Positions 15,887 to 23,273 of a stretch of 45,970 bases of DNA are shown here, one piece after another. The DNA comes from an uncultured Bacteroidales bacterium (GTDB lineage: Bacteria; Bacteroidota; Bacteroidia; Bacteroidales; Bacteroidaceae), in contig CACWTR010000025.1 in the NCBI GenBank assembly GCA_902763865.1, positions 1-45,970 on the forward strand, read 5' to 3'. The position numbers and the translations under genes are program-made. The notes under the pieces were generated by a model that searched no databases, was not told where the DNA came from, and was given only the letters and a program-made list of their open reading frames with translations. Numbering within the stretch: position 1 is the first letter of the stretch; each line of letters starts with the position of its first letter.

Positions 15887-17032
15887 TTACTGTTCTTTTC
15901 TTTCTTTTCCACGGGAGAGGGTCGGCGAGGGATTTTGCCTGCACACCATGATGCTGTGACCTTGTCCCAGTCCGTCGTGGATGGCTTCAATCTCCAGCCC
16001 GGCTTCTTCCACGAGGCGACGCATGTCGTCGGAGTGGTACATCTTGCTGTTACCGTTTGCCATTGCCGTGAAGTAGAGGCTGGTCATCGTGAGACAGAAG
16101 GCGGCAGTCTCGAACCGCTGGCGGTCCCAAAACGTTTCCATGATGAACAGGCGCGTGCCGGCATCCATCGTTTCCCGTGCGCGATTCAGAATGCTGACAA
16201 TCTCTTCTTCGCAGAAGCAGTCGAGGAACTGCGACATCCAGATGGCGTCGAGTCCCCCCTCGCGCCTTGGGAATGAGACTTTTGCATCGAGCAGATTGAT
16301 GCCGTAGCCTATGATGCGTTCGGCTCCGGGCTTGCCTGCGATGTAGTCGTACATCATCTCAATCTGTTGCGGCAAATCGAGCACGGTCACTTCCACCTCA
16401 TCGTCGTAGCCGACACACTGCAGCGCCCATCTGCCTGTGTTGCCGCCCACGTCATAGAGCGAGCGGACATGGTGTTGCCCGAAGACAATCGGAAGCGCCT
16501 CAGGGAAAGAGGAATCGCTATAGAAGTGGTCGAAGCCGAACCAGCTGTCCTGCACCTGTTTGGGCAGAGAGGAGAGTCCTTCGTAGATGGTCGGCCAGTT
16601 ACCAAAGTGTTTTAATCCAGCGGGGGTCCCATCCTTGAGCGCCTCTTCCAGATGGAACCAGCCGATGTAGTTGACGTCGTGGTTGAAGTCGAAGTTCACT
16701 CTCGTGGCCGGGTCGTTCAGGACGAACCAACCTGTCTTGGAGATGGAGTAGCGGTCGGTCTCCGGGTCAATCAGGATTGTGCCAATGCTGAGCGATGCTT
16801 CCAGCAGACATTTCACGGCATAGCGGGAGAGCCCGGTCTTCGCCGCAACCTCCGTTTCTGTGAGTCCGTTGTCGCTGTCGCGTAGCATATCGAGAATCCC
16901 GAGCTTCAGCATCAGTCGGGTTGTCTGGAAAACGATTGGTCCCCAGGCAATGAACTCGGCCTGCCGCTGAGCCTCTCTCGTCGAGAGTTGCTCTGTCGTG
17001 TACCTTTTCTTTATGTCGGGAAAGAGGTTCAT
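15887..17032 (-). CDS. SAM-dependent O-methyltransferase, first gene of polyene cluster
   Basis: A 381-residue class I methyltransferase with an N-terminal winged-helix dimerisation domain (TETEVAAKTGLSRYAVKCLL near 60-80) and the SAM site YDVGGNTGRW near 195-205, then the WMSQFLDCF and TRLFIMETFW segments of the small-molecule O-methyltransferase fold. In these clusters it would methylate the aryl head group. The ATG at 17032 is chosen; an in-frame ATG 84 bp upstream would add a low-complexity stretch made of a duplicated FSFRRIN/FSFKRMN motif. The last 15 residues (NPSPTLSRGKERKEQ) are encoded by a repeat of the CTCCCC family (15893-15938). Confidence 0.87.
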   Translation of the reverse strand: MNLFPDIKKRYTTEQLSTREAQRQAEFIAWGPIVFQTTRLMLKLGILDMLRDSDNGLTETEVAAKTGLSRYAVKCLLEASLSIGTILIDPETDRYSISKTGWFVLNDPATRVNFDFNHDVNYIGWFHLEEALKDGTPAGLKHFGNWPTIYEGLSSLPKQVQDSWFGFDHFYSDSSFPEALPIVFGQHHVRSLYDVGGNTGRWALQCVGYDDEVEVTVLDLPQQIEMMYDYIAGKPGAERIIGYGINLLDAKVSFPRREGGLDAIWMSQFLDCFCEEEIVSILNRARETMDAGTRLFIMETFWDRQRFETAAFCLTMTSLYFTAMANGNSKMYHSDDMRRLVEEAGLEIEAIHDGLGQGHSIMVCRQNPSPTLSRGKERKEQ

Positions 17033-17215
17033 ACGTTTGAAACTAAAGATGTTAATTCGTCTGAAACTAAATACCTTAATATATCTTGAGTCGGTGTCGT
17101 GAGGGTTGACTTGCAACCTTTCCGGAAGGTTTATTCTTCTGCAGCTAAAGATTCGTTTACTTTATCCTGTTTGTTCGATTAAAGTTCTTTTGCTATTGTT
17201 TCTGCTTTGCCTTCG

Positions 17216-17369
17216 CTTCCGCGATAAGCGCTAGGTGCTTCTTGAATAACCGCAGGGCGCTTCTGAAATAACCGCTAGGCGCTTCCGAAATAACCGCAAG
17301 GTGCTTCCGCGATAAGCGCTAGGCGCTTCCCAGATAACCGCAGGGCGTTTTCTGAATAAACGCAGAGGG
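17216..17369. repeat. Seven tandem 22-bp units in the leader of the polyene cluster
   Basis: Seven contiguous units of exactly 22 bp starting at 17216, 17238, 17260, 17282, 17304, 17326 and 17348. The consensus is close to CTTCCGAATAACCGCAGGGC followed by G; units 1 and 5 share a GATAAGCGCTAGG variant. They lie in the 671-bp gap between the methyltransferase start and exbD and, if the promoter at 17501 is used, are transcribed as part of a leader of about 460 nt. No reading frame in them looks coding. The rest of the gap (17033-17215, 17370-17500) shows no gene. Confidence 0.92.
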
Positions 17370-17500
17370 TTTGTCGGTGCGGCAAATGTCTTGATTCTCA
17401 TTTGAAAGCTGATGTCTATAGCCTTTGAAACTCTAATTACGTGATTCCTTCTTTTTTACTTGTTTATGTGTTCCTTTTTGATTGTTTTTAATTTTGTGTG

Positions 17501-17508
17501 CAAAGATA
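17501..17508 (-). promoter_or_regulatory. Probable promoter (-7 box) of the polyene cluster
   Basis: TATCTTTG followed by CACAC on the minus strand, the commonest -7 form in this order. A clear TTTG box at the usual distance is not visible. The nearest minus-strand gene is the methyltransferase, about 470 bp downstream, which implies a long leader holding the seven 22-bp repeats. Confidence 0.6.
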
Positions 17509-17599
17509 CGAAATAAAGTTCATTCTGATGCATTCCTTTCACCTTATTCACTAAAAATGCGTATTTATTTATTTCTTTTAACTAATCGGTATATATAAT

Positions 17600-17630
17600 A
17601 AAAACGGTTCTCTCTGATGTGAGAGAACCG
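17600..17630 (-). terminator. Terminator downstream of the exbD pair
   Basis: A perfect 10-bp stem CGGTTCTCTC / GAGAGAACCG with a 6-base loop. On the minus strand it is followed by five T residues and an AT-rich run. It lies about 75 bp past the stop of the last exbD gene. Confidence 0.88.
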
Positions 17631-17703
17631 CTTCTTTATGGTTCTTGTCAAATTACCCTACGTCAGACCCTCTTTTGCTCGAGGTTTGACGCGAGGTCGT
17701 TTG

Positions 17704-18159
17704 TCAGTTTCTGCGTGAGGCTGAGTAGTTTATACGCAACGCCCATGACTTACGGAGCACTTCCTTGATGTCGGTGATGTAGCCCATCTGCGTCTGCTGG
17801 TCGGCCTTGATGCTGATGATCTGCTCGGCCTGATTGGTCATGCCCTGACGTTCAGCAGCAATGAAGTCCATGACTTCGCGTGCTTCGGCATAGCGGTCGT
17901 TGAGCTGGATACGCGTACTGCTACCCATCTGAGCACGGAGGTTATCCGTGGGAGGACCAACGTAGATGAATGATACCACTGACTTCTTCTCCAGCTTCTC
18001 GAGTTCTGTACCCTGCGGGATGGTGAACTTGACCTTGAGGGTCACTTCACGCATCGTCGTTACCATCATGAAGAAGAACAGGATGGTGAAAATCAGGTCA
18101 GGCAGAGATGAGGTATTCATCTCTGGCATCTCGCGACTTTGTTTTCTCTTGAATGCCAT
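17704..18159 (-). CDS. exbD: ExbD/TolR-family protein (second copy)
   Basis: A 151-residue single-pass inner-membrane protein. The membrane helix near 20-40 carries the conserved Asp in SSLPDLIFTILFFF, the proton-path residue of ExbD/TolR. The periplasmic part follows. Its start codon overlaps the stop of the first exbD (TAATG arrangement). Two tandem ExbD-type genes after ExbB are common in Bacteroidales and are thought to form the ExbBD motor with TonB. Confidence 0.9.
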   Translation of the reverse strand: MAFKRKQSREMPEMNTSSLPDLIFTILFFFMMVTTMREVTLKVKFTIPQGTELEKLEKKSVVSFIYVGPPTDNLRAQMGSSTRIQLNDRYAEAREVMDFIAAERQGMTNQAEQIISIKADQQTQMGYITDIKEVLRKSWALRINYSASRRN

Positions 18160-18761
18160 TATTTGTCTCCTCCGTACTTTTTGGGTTCAGCCTCAGAAAT
18201 GTTCTGGGGATAGTATTGTCTGATTGCAGCTTTCTCTTCGTCTTTCAGATACTGGTACTCGCGTCCGAACTTCTGCTTGGAGAGTTCGTTGCGCAGCTCG
18301 TTGTAGGCTGCGACGAGTTCGTTCTGCACCTGGAAGTAGATGTTGTAGGGCGTGCCGCGGTCCGTCTGGACGCTGACGACATGCTTGTCCGTGACGAAGC
18401 ACTGGCCCAACAGGTCGATGTTCTTGACATGCTTTTCGGGCAAGCGGCTAAGGTTCTGTTCGTTCTTGACAAACTCCTTGACGCGGGGACGCAGCTCTTT
18501 GATGTCGGCGAAGCCGAAGTTCATCTCGTCCTGAATCCACAACTGACCTGCAGCATTGAGACGTACATAGAGTATGTTGCGTGCCTTAATGTCCATCGTG
18601 GCATCCTCCTGGTCTGGTTCTGGCGGCTTGGGCAGGCGACGAGCCAAGCCCATGTCGGTGTCCATTGATGTGGTGACCAGGAAGAAGATGAGCAACATGA
18701 AAGAGATATCGGCTGTAGAACTGGTGTTCAGGCCCGGCATCTTCTTTTTCTTCTTTGCCAT
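18159..18761 (-). CDS. exbD: ExbD/TolR-family protein (first copy)
   Basis: A 200-residue single-pass protein. The short cytoplasmic N-terminus is lysine-rich (AKKKKKMPGLN), and the membrane helix carries the conserved Asp in SSTADISFMLLIFF near residue 19. The periplasmic part is longer than in the second copy and ends with a charged tail. It follows the small membrane protein gene by 26 bp and overlaps the second exbD by 1 bp. Confidence 0.9.
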   Translation of the reverse strand: MAKKKKKMPGLNTSSTADISFMLLIFFLVTTSMDTDMGLARRLPKPPEPDQEDATMDIKARNILYVRLNAAGQLWIQDEMNFGFADIKELRPRVKEFVKNEQNLSRLPEKHVKNIDLLGQCFVTDKHVVSVQTDRGTPYNIYFQVQNELVAAYNELRNELSKQKFGREYQYLKDEEKAAIRQYYPQNISEAEPKKYGGDK

Positions 18762-18787
18762 ATCTTTCTTTGTTTTTTTAGGTCGGT

Positions 18788-19273
18788 TTACTTACTTGCG
18801 CTCTTTGTCATGACACCTGTCATGCTCACTGCGACTGCGATAGCTGCTGCCACGAGGAGCACTGCGATGCTTACCATGAACACATCGACTACTGTCACCC
18901 AACCTGCGCTGGTCACGGTGCCGTCACCGGCAGTAAAGGGTTCTTCGCCCAGGCCGAGCACCCATCCGAGGACGAGGCTGGCAACGGTCAGGCAGACAGT
19001 GCACATTGTGATTTTACCTCCGGGCACGCCGGTGGTGGCAGCAGGATCGCTGCCCTTACTGTTCTGTATGCCACGCACGAGCGACCATACGGTGAGCACC
19101 GCTGTCACTGCGGTGAGCAGATACATGAGCCACATGATGACATCGGTGAGCAAGGGCTCGTTGTATTCGCCCACTTGATTGTCATAGCCGATGGCCAGGA
19201 AGGCTGCGAAGCACACTACTATCAGAATGACGCAGCACAACAGCACACGGCTTGATATCTTTTCAATCTTCAT
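18788..19273 (-). CDS. Four-helix membrane protein of the ExbBD operon
   Basis: A 161-residue protein with predicted membrane helices near 9-28, 44-66, 88-108 and 128-150 and a short Lys-containing tail. I do not recognise a named domain. A protein of this size between exbB and exbD is typical of Bacteroidales ExbBD operons, so it is likely an accessory of the motor; that is inference from context. It lies 91 bp after exbB, in a stretch made of TTAAG-type simple repeats, and 26 bp before exbD. Confidence 0.8.
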   Translation of the reverse strand: MKIEKISSRVLLCCVILIVVCFAAFLAIGYDNQVGEYNEPLLTDVIMWLMYLLTAVTAVLTVWSLVRGIQNSKGSDPAATTGVPGGKITMCTVCLTVASLVLGWVLGLGEEPFTAGDGTVTSAGWVTVVDVFMVSIAVLLVAAAIAVAVSMTGVMTKSASK

Positions 19274-19364
19274 AGTTCTACTTTAGTTTAAAGTTAAGAA
19301 TTCAGAGTTAAGAGTGTTAAGAAGGTTTTGTCCCTAATCTCTATTCCTTAATCTCTAATCCAAA

Positions 19365-20204
19365 TTACTTCTTGCACTTGTCGCTCTTGACGCACATTAC
19401 GAGCAGTTCCTGAGCGGCTTCCTCCATGTTACTGGTCAGAGACTCAACCTTGGAGAGGATGTAGTTGTAGAACACCTGCAGAACGAGGGCTACGATGATA
19501 CCGAAGATGGTGGTGATAAGGGCGACCTTCATACCGCCGGCAACGACTGTCGGGCTGATGTCGCCTGCGCGCTGGATGTCGTCGAAGGCCATGACCATAC
19601 CGATCACCGTTCCGAGGAAGCCGAGTGACGGAGCCATTGCGATGAAGAGGGTAATCCAAGAGCAGTTCTCCTCGAGGTATGTGCCCTGAACTTCTGCTTC
19701 CATGTTGATGGTGCGCTCTATGGTGGCGATGTCGTTGCGGTCAGCGCTGTCGAGGCATTCCATTGCCTTGCGGCTCACCTGGGCGACAGGTCCGCGTGTA
19801 GCCTTGCACTTCTCGATGGCATCGGCAATTTTGCCCTTGGCAACGAGGTCGGCAAGATCCTTAGTGAACTTGCGGGTATTAATCTGGGCGAGGGTCAGAT
19901 ATACGACACGCTCGATGCAGAATGCCAGACCCAGCACGAGTGCGATGGCAACGAGAGACATGAAGCCTGCGCCACCTTCAATATACTTTGTCTTAAGGTT
20001 CTTGAATACGCCTTCGCTCTCCTCCTCTACGATGGGAGCAGCTTCGACTGTTTCTTCCACGGCAGCTGTATCTACAGCAGCAGAGTCGATGGCGGCGCTA
20101 TCTACCTGCTCGGTAGCAGCTTCGTCTTCCTGAGCCATTACAGATGATGTTGCAGCAAATGAACAGGCAGCAACCATTGCAATAATTGCAAATAACTTTT
20201 TCAT
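19365..20204 (-). CDS. exbB: ExbB/TolQ-family proton channel with long periplasmic N-terminus
   Basis: A 279-residue protein. A signal peptide (1-24, ending near VMAQ) is followed by an acidic, alanine-rich region (about 25-65), then three membrane helices: near 78-97, 182-205 and 225-248. The second and third hold the conserved APSLGFLGTVIGMV and VALITTIFGIIVAL segments of MotA/TolQ/ExbB channels. It forms the inner-membrane motor with the ExbD proteins encoded downstream. The cleavable signal and acidic extension are usual for this order. No promoter is seen in the 47 bp between it and tRNA-Ser, so it may be transcribed through that tRNA gene. Confidence 0.92.
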   Translation of the reverse strand: MKKLFAIIAMVAACSFAATSSVMAQEDEAATEQVDSAAIDSAAVDTAAVEETVEAAPIVEEESEGVFKNLKTKYIEGGAGFMSLVAIALVLGLAFCIERVVYLTLAQINTRKFTKDLADLVAKGKIADAIEKCKATRGPVAQVSRKAMECLDSADRNDIATIERTINMEAEVQGTYLEENCSWITLFIAMAPSLGFLGTVIGMVMAFDDIQRAGDISPTVVAGGMKVALITTIFGIIVALVLQVFYNYILSKVESLTSNMEEAAQELLVMCVKSDKCKK

Positions 20205-20251
20205 TGTGTTGATTTGTTTAGTTGTTTATGATTTAATTGTTTCGTCTTAAG

Positions 20252-20339
20252 CGGAGAGAGCGAGATTCGAACTCGCGAACCAGTTTTGCCGGTCACACGC
20301 TTTCCAGGCGTGCCTCTTCAGCCACTCGAGCATCTCTCC
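20252..20339 (-). tRNA. tRNA-Ser(GGA)
   Basis: Acceptor GGAGAGA pairs with TCTCTCC; anticodon stem CACGC/GCGTG encloses CTGGAAA, giving GGA; long variable arm and T arm CGAG-TTCGAAT-CTCG. Same strand and only 47 bp upstream of exbB. Confidence 0.95.
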
Positions 20340-20390
20340 TTTGTGGTCGCATTACCCCTCGTCAGGGGCTCACATTGCGCTTTTCGCTCA

Positions 20391-20398
20391 CAAAGATA
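20391..20398 (-). promoter_or_regulatory. Probable promoter (-7 box) of tRNA-Ser and perhaps exbB
   Basis: TATCTTTG followed by GTGAG on the minus strand, about 50 bp upstream of the tRNA-Ser 5' end. A -33 TTTG at the usual distance is not clear. No second promoter is visible before exbB. Confidence 0.55.
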
Positions 20399-20475
20399 TT
20401 TATTTTTTCTTATACAGCCATAGCTTTTGCGCAAAAAGTTTCAATATCTTTGTATTTTTTGTTGTTTTGATTGCT

Positions 20476-21258
20476 TTAGTGAGGATTTATAAGCTGAAAT
20501 ATGCGTTTCGCATTGCTGTTTGTAACACTTTCGGCTTCTTGCTCGCTTACATTATATATATATGCTACTTTTCGGAGCACTTCGACCACGTAAGCGCTCT
20601 CATTTCGCTTGCCGCGATAAGGAATGGGAGTGAGGTACGGAGCATCCGTCTCGAGCACGATGCGCTCCAAGGGAACGGACTGCAGAGTCTTGGGCAAAGG
20701 ACTGTTCTTGTAGGTCACTACTCCGCCTATGCCGAGCATGAAGCCGGGGAACTGCAACAGCTCCAGCGCCTCTTCTGCTGTTCCGCCGAAACAATGGAAG
20801 ACGCCGGACAAGGCTTCGTCGCGATACTCCGACATCGTCTCCACAAGCCGCCGGTGAGCCGAGCGGCAGTGAATCATGAGGGGCAGACGATACTCGATGG
20901 CCCATTCAATCTGCGTGCGGAAGACTTCATCCTGCTCCTTCACCTTGCTCTTGTCCCAGTAGTAGTCGAGTCCGACCTCGCCGATGGCGATGTAAGGATG
21001 GCCGGGAGCGTCGAGCAAGGCTTTCATGTCGGCCAGCACCTGAACGTAGTCCTCGCCAATATCCTCGGGGTGCAGACCAAGCATCGGGAAGCAGTATCCG
21101 GGGTTGCGGCGGCACATGTCGAGCATCTGGCCGATGCTTTGTGCATTAATGTTCGGCAGGAGGATGCACTCCACCCCTGCCTGCCTCGCACGCACGACGA
21201 CCTCCTCGCGGTCAGCATCGAACACCGGTTCGTAGATATGGCTGTGTGTGTCAATCAT
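20476..21258 (-). CDS. tatD: TatD-family metal-dependent DNase
   Basis: A 260-residue TIM-barrel hydrolase. Metal-binding signatures are complete: DTHSH at 3-7, GEVGLDYYWD near 93, MIHCRSA near 128, VFHCFGG near 153 and ETDAPYLTP near 204. TatD enzymes are cytosolic 3'-5' exonucleases acting on DNA and damaged ends. It begins 6 bp after the polyprenyl synthase stop, so the pair likely form an operon. Codons near 227-232 (AYIYNV) are unusually AT-rich (20547-20564) for this GC-rich gene. Confidence 0.93.
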   Translation of the reverse strand: MIDTHSHIYEPVFDADREEVVVRARQAGVECILLPNINAQSIGQMLDMCRRNPGYCFPMLGLHPEDIGEDYVQVLADMKALLDAPGHPYIAIGEVGLDYYWDKSKVKEQDEVFRTQIEWAIEYRLPLMIHCRSAHRRLVETMSEYRDEALSGVFHCFGGTAEEALELLQFPGFMLGIGGVVTYKNSPLPKTLQSVPLERIVLETDAPYLTPIPYRGKRNESAYVVEVLRKVAYIYNVSEQEAESVTNSNAKRIFQLINPH

Positions 21259-21264
21259 ACCGTA

Positions 21265-22242
21265 TCAGCTCTGACGTCCCATCAGTTCGAGCGCTATACT
21301 GCGGAGCATCTGCTTGCGCTCTTCGGGCAAGGCGACTTCATCAAGGCAGGCTTCAGCCTTGGCGTAATAAGCATCCATACGTTCCCGGGCCATGACATCA
21401 ACGCCAACCTTCGTGTAGAGAGCCGTGACGGCACTTATCTTCTCGTCGGGATTGCAGTCGCCGCCACACTCGATCCACCGTTGCAGTTCTGCCCTGTCCT
21501 CGGCGGAAGCATGCAGGAAGGCATTGATGAGCATGAAGGTTTTCTTGTTGCAGAGTATGTCGCCGCCAATCTTCTTGCCGAAGACGGCAGGGTCGCCATA
21601 AACATCGAGGTAGTCATCCTGCAGCTGAAAGGCAAGTCCGAGATTCTCGCCAAAGCGGTAGAGCGCCTGCGTGTCCTGTTCTGCAGCTCCGCCCAACATG
21701 GCACCTATCTGCAGGGCACAGGCCAGCAGGACGGAGGTCTTGAGGCGAATCATCTCAATGTACTCAGCCTCGGTCACGTCATTGCGCGTTTCGAAGTCGA
21801 TATCGTACTGCTGTCCTTCATCTATCTCAAGTGCAGTCTTGGCAAAGGCACGCATGACGGCGGGCATCTTGTCCGCTTCGCATTGCATCATGTACTGGAA
21901 GGCAAGGACCAGCATATTGTCGCCGCTGAGGATTGCTGTATTGTCATTCCATTTGCGGTGAACGCAGGCTTTGCCGCGGCGCACCTCGGCACGGTCCATC
22001 AGGTCATCGTGGAGAAGGGTGAAGTTGTGATAGGTCTCGAGTCCTATGGCTGGCATTAGACAGGGAGAGACATCCTCCCGATAGAGATTGTAGGCCATGA
22101 GCATCAGCACGGGACGGATACGTTTGCCGCCAAGGGAGAGGACGTAGCGTATGGGGGCATAGAGCCCGATAGGTTCTCGCTCGAGAGGCAGGCTGGCGAT
22201 GGTGTCGTTCACCATCTGCAGGAGTTCTTTACTCTTATACAT
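21265..22242 (-). CDS. Polyprenyl (trans-isoprenyl) diphosphate synthase
   Basis: A 325-residue prenyl chain-elongating enzyme. It has the first Asp-rich motif DDLMD near 80 and the second, DDYLD, near 212, with GGKRIRP near 39 and QLQDDYLD context. The bulky residue pattern does not let me fix product length; a geranylgeranyl-to-octaprenyl synthase for menaquinone side chain is likely. The start codon is preceded by an AT repeat (22238-22260), and the enzyme gene is 6 bp upstream of tatD. Confidence 0.92.
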   Translation of the reverse strand: MYKSKELLQMVNDTIASLPLEREPIGLYAPIRYVLSLGGKRIRPVLMLMAYNLYREDVSPCLMPAIGLETYHNFTLLHDDLMDRAEVRRGKACVHRKWNDNTAILSGDNMLVLAFQYMMQCEADKMPAVMRAFAKTALEIDEGQQYDIDFETRNDVTEAEYIEMIRLKTSVLLACALQIGAMLGGAAEQDTQALYRFGENLGLAFQLQDDYLDVYGDPAVFGKKIGGDILCNKKTFMLINAFLHASAEDRAELQRWIECGGDCNPDEKISAVTALYTKVGVDVMARERMDAYYAKAEACLDEVALPEERKQMLRSIALELMGRQS

Positions 22243-22258
22243 TATTATATATATATAT

Positions 22259-22376
22259 TAGGGGCAAGGGGCAAGGGGCAGGGGGCAAGGGGCAGGGGGC
22301 AAGGGGCAGAGGGCAAGGGGCAGAGGGCAAGATACAGACAAGGGGCAAGGATTTCCTTTTGCCCTTGCCCCTTGCA
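22259..22376. repeat. GGGGCAA-type simple repeat with terminal hairpin, tonB downstream region
   Basis: About 75 bp of GGGGCAA/GGGGCAG/GGGCAA units on plus (22261-22332), then a more distant copy and its complement: CAAGGGGCAAGG (22340-22351 area) pairs with CCTTGCCCCTTG (near 22364-22375). On the minus strand this hairpin directly follows the tonB stop and could act as its terminator. A short version of the same repeat sits in frame inside ispH (25371-25403). Confidence 0.8.
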
Positions 22377-22392
22377 GGAGTATCACTATTGA

Positions 22393-23109
22393 TTAGTTCA
22401 GACGGAACATGACAGGCAGTGTGAAGCGAGAGCGCACAGTCTTGTTACCCTGACGTGCAGGTTTCCACTTAGGCATCATCTTCACGACACGTTCTGCCTC
22501 CTTCGTAAGGTTGGGGTCCGGAGAACGTGCAGTCTTCACATCGACGATAGAGCCGTCCTTGTTGACCACGAAGTTCACGATAACACGGCCCTGAACGCCC
22601 TGCTCCTGACAGATGCTGGGGTATTTGATGTGTTCGCTCAGCCACTTGAAGCACTCGGCATCGCCGCCGGGGAACTGAGCATTCTCCTCTACCATCTCAT
22701 AGATACGGTCATCGTCGTCGGCTTCTACGGCAGGCCCTACAGGACCGGTCACGACAGCTGCACTTGGTGCACCCGTGCCCACAACGGCTGTGATGGCCTG
22801 ATTCATTTCCTCGGAGGTCTCAATCTCTTCCTCGGGAAGCTCGGTATCATCCTCAACCTCATTTATGAACTCCATGACGGTAGGAGCTGCTGCTGGAGGA
22901 GGTGCCACCATCTCCTGCTGCTGGGTGATGGGAATCATGTCCTCTTCCATTCTGAAATCATAAATCTTCTCTTCTTCGACGACCTTCACCTCACGCTGCG
23001 TGTACTCGAAGGCGACGAACATTGCAGCAAGTGCCAGAACGTATCCAATCAGCATATTGGTCGATTTCTGACCCTGCAGCTCTTCATTTACTGTTTTGTT
23101 AGCTTCCAT
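22393..23109 (-). CDS. tonB: TonB-family energy transducer
   Basis: A 238-residue protein anchored by one membrane helix near 18-36, followed by an acidic and Pro-rich periplasmic stretch (APPPAAAP near 70, then acidic runs) and the TonB C-terminal domain (about 150-238) with YPSICQEQGVQGRVIVNF and the PKWKPARQ strand. It links the ExbBD motor to outer-membrane receptors. It is about 2 kb from the exbB operon on the same strand, with tatD and the prenyl synthase between. The gene for a receptor is at 32480-35527 in this window. Confidence 0.92.
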   Translation of the reverse strand: MEANKTVNEELQGQKSTNMLIGYVLALAAMFVAFEYTQREVKVVEEEKIYDFRMEEDMIPITQQQEMVAPPPAAAPTVMEFINEVEDDTELPEEEIETSEEMNQAITAVVGTGAPSAAVVTGPVGPAVEADDDDRIYEMVEENAQFPGGDAECFKWLSEHIKYPSICQEQGVQGRVIVNFVVNKDGSIVDVKTARSPDPNLTKEAERVVKMMPKWKPARQGNKTVRSRFTLPVMFRLN

Positions 23110-23152
23110 GTTTATTTTGTTGTTTTGTTGTCGAAAAGCACGATTAGTGCCA

Positions 23153-23160
23153 CAAATTTA
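23153..23160 (-). promoter_or_regulatory. Probable promoter (-7 box) of tonB
   Basis: TAAATTTG on the minus strand, 43 bp upstream of the tonB start codon. TTG trinucleotides lie 15 and 22 bp upstream, neither at the ideal spacing. Confidence 0.5.
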
Positions 23161-23255
23161 CATCTTTTTTTTATACAACGAGCAAGAAAGAGACTTTTTT
23201 TTCTCTTTGAATGTAATTTTGTGCCCATAATGTCCGTTATTGATGTAAAAAGCCT

Positions 23256-23263
23256 TAACTTTG
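23256..23263 (+). promoter_or_regulatory. Possible promoter (-7 box) of porQ-cmk-ispH
   Basis: TAACTTTG followed by ATG, 10 bp before the first possible porQ start. No TTTG at the expected distance; if this is the promoter, the second ATG (23283) is the likelier start. Confidence 0.4.
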
Positions 23264-23273
23264 ATGCCGATTT

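Noticed and set aside
17216-17369. A CRISPR array
   Set aside because: Units are contiguous 22-bp copies with no unique spacers and no cas genes nearby.
20341-22059. A 572-codon plus-strand frame over tatD and the prenyl synthase
   Set aside because: Antisense of two genes with complete motifs; composition is that of reversed codons.
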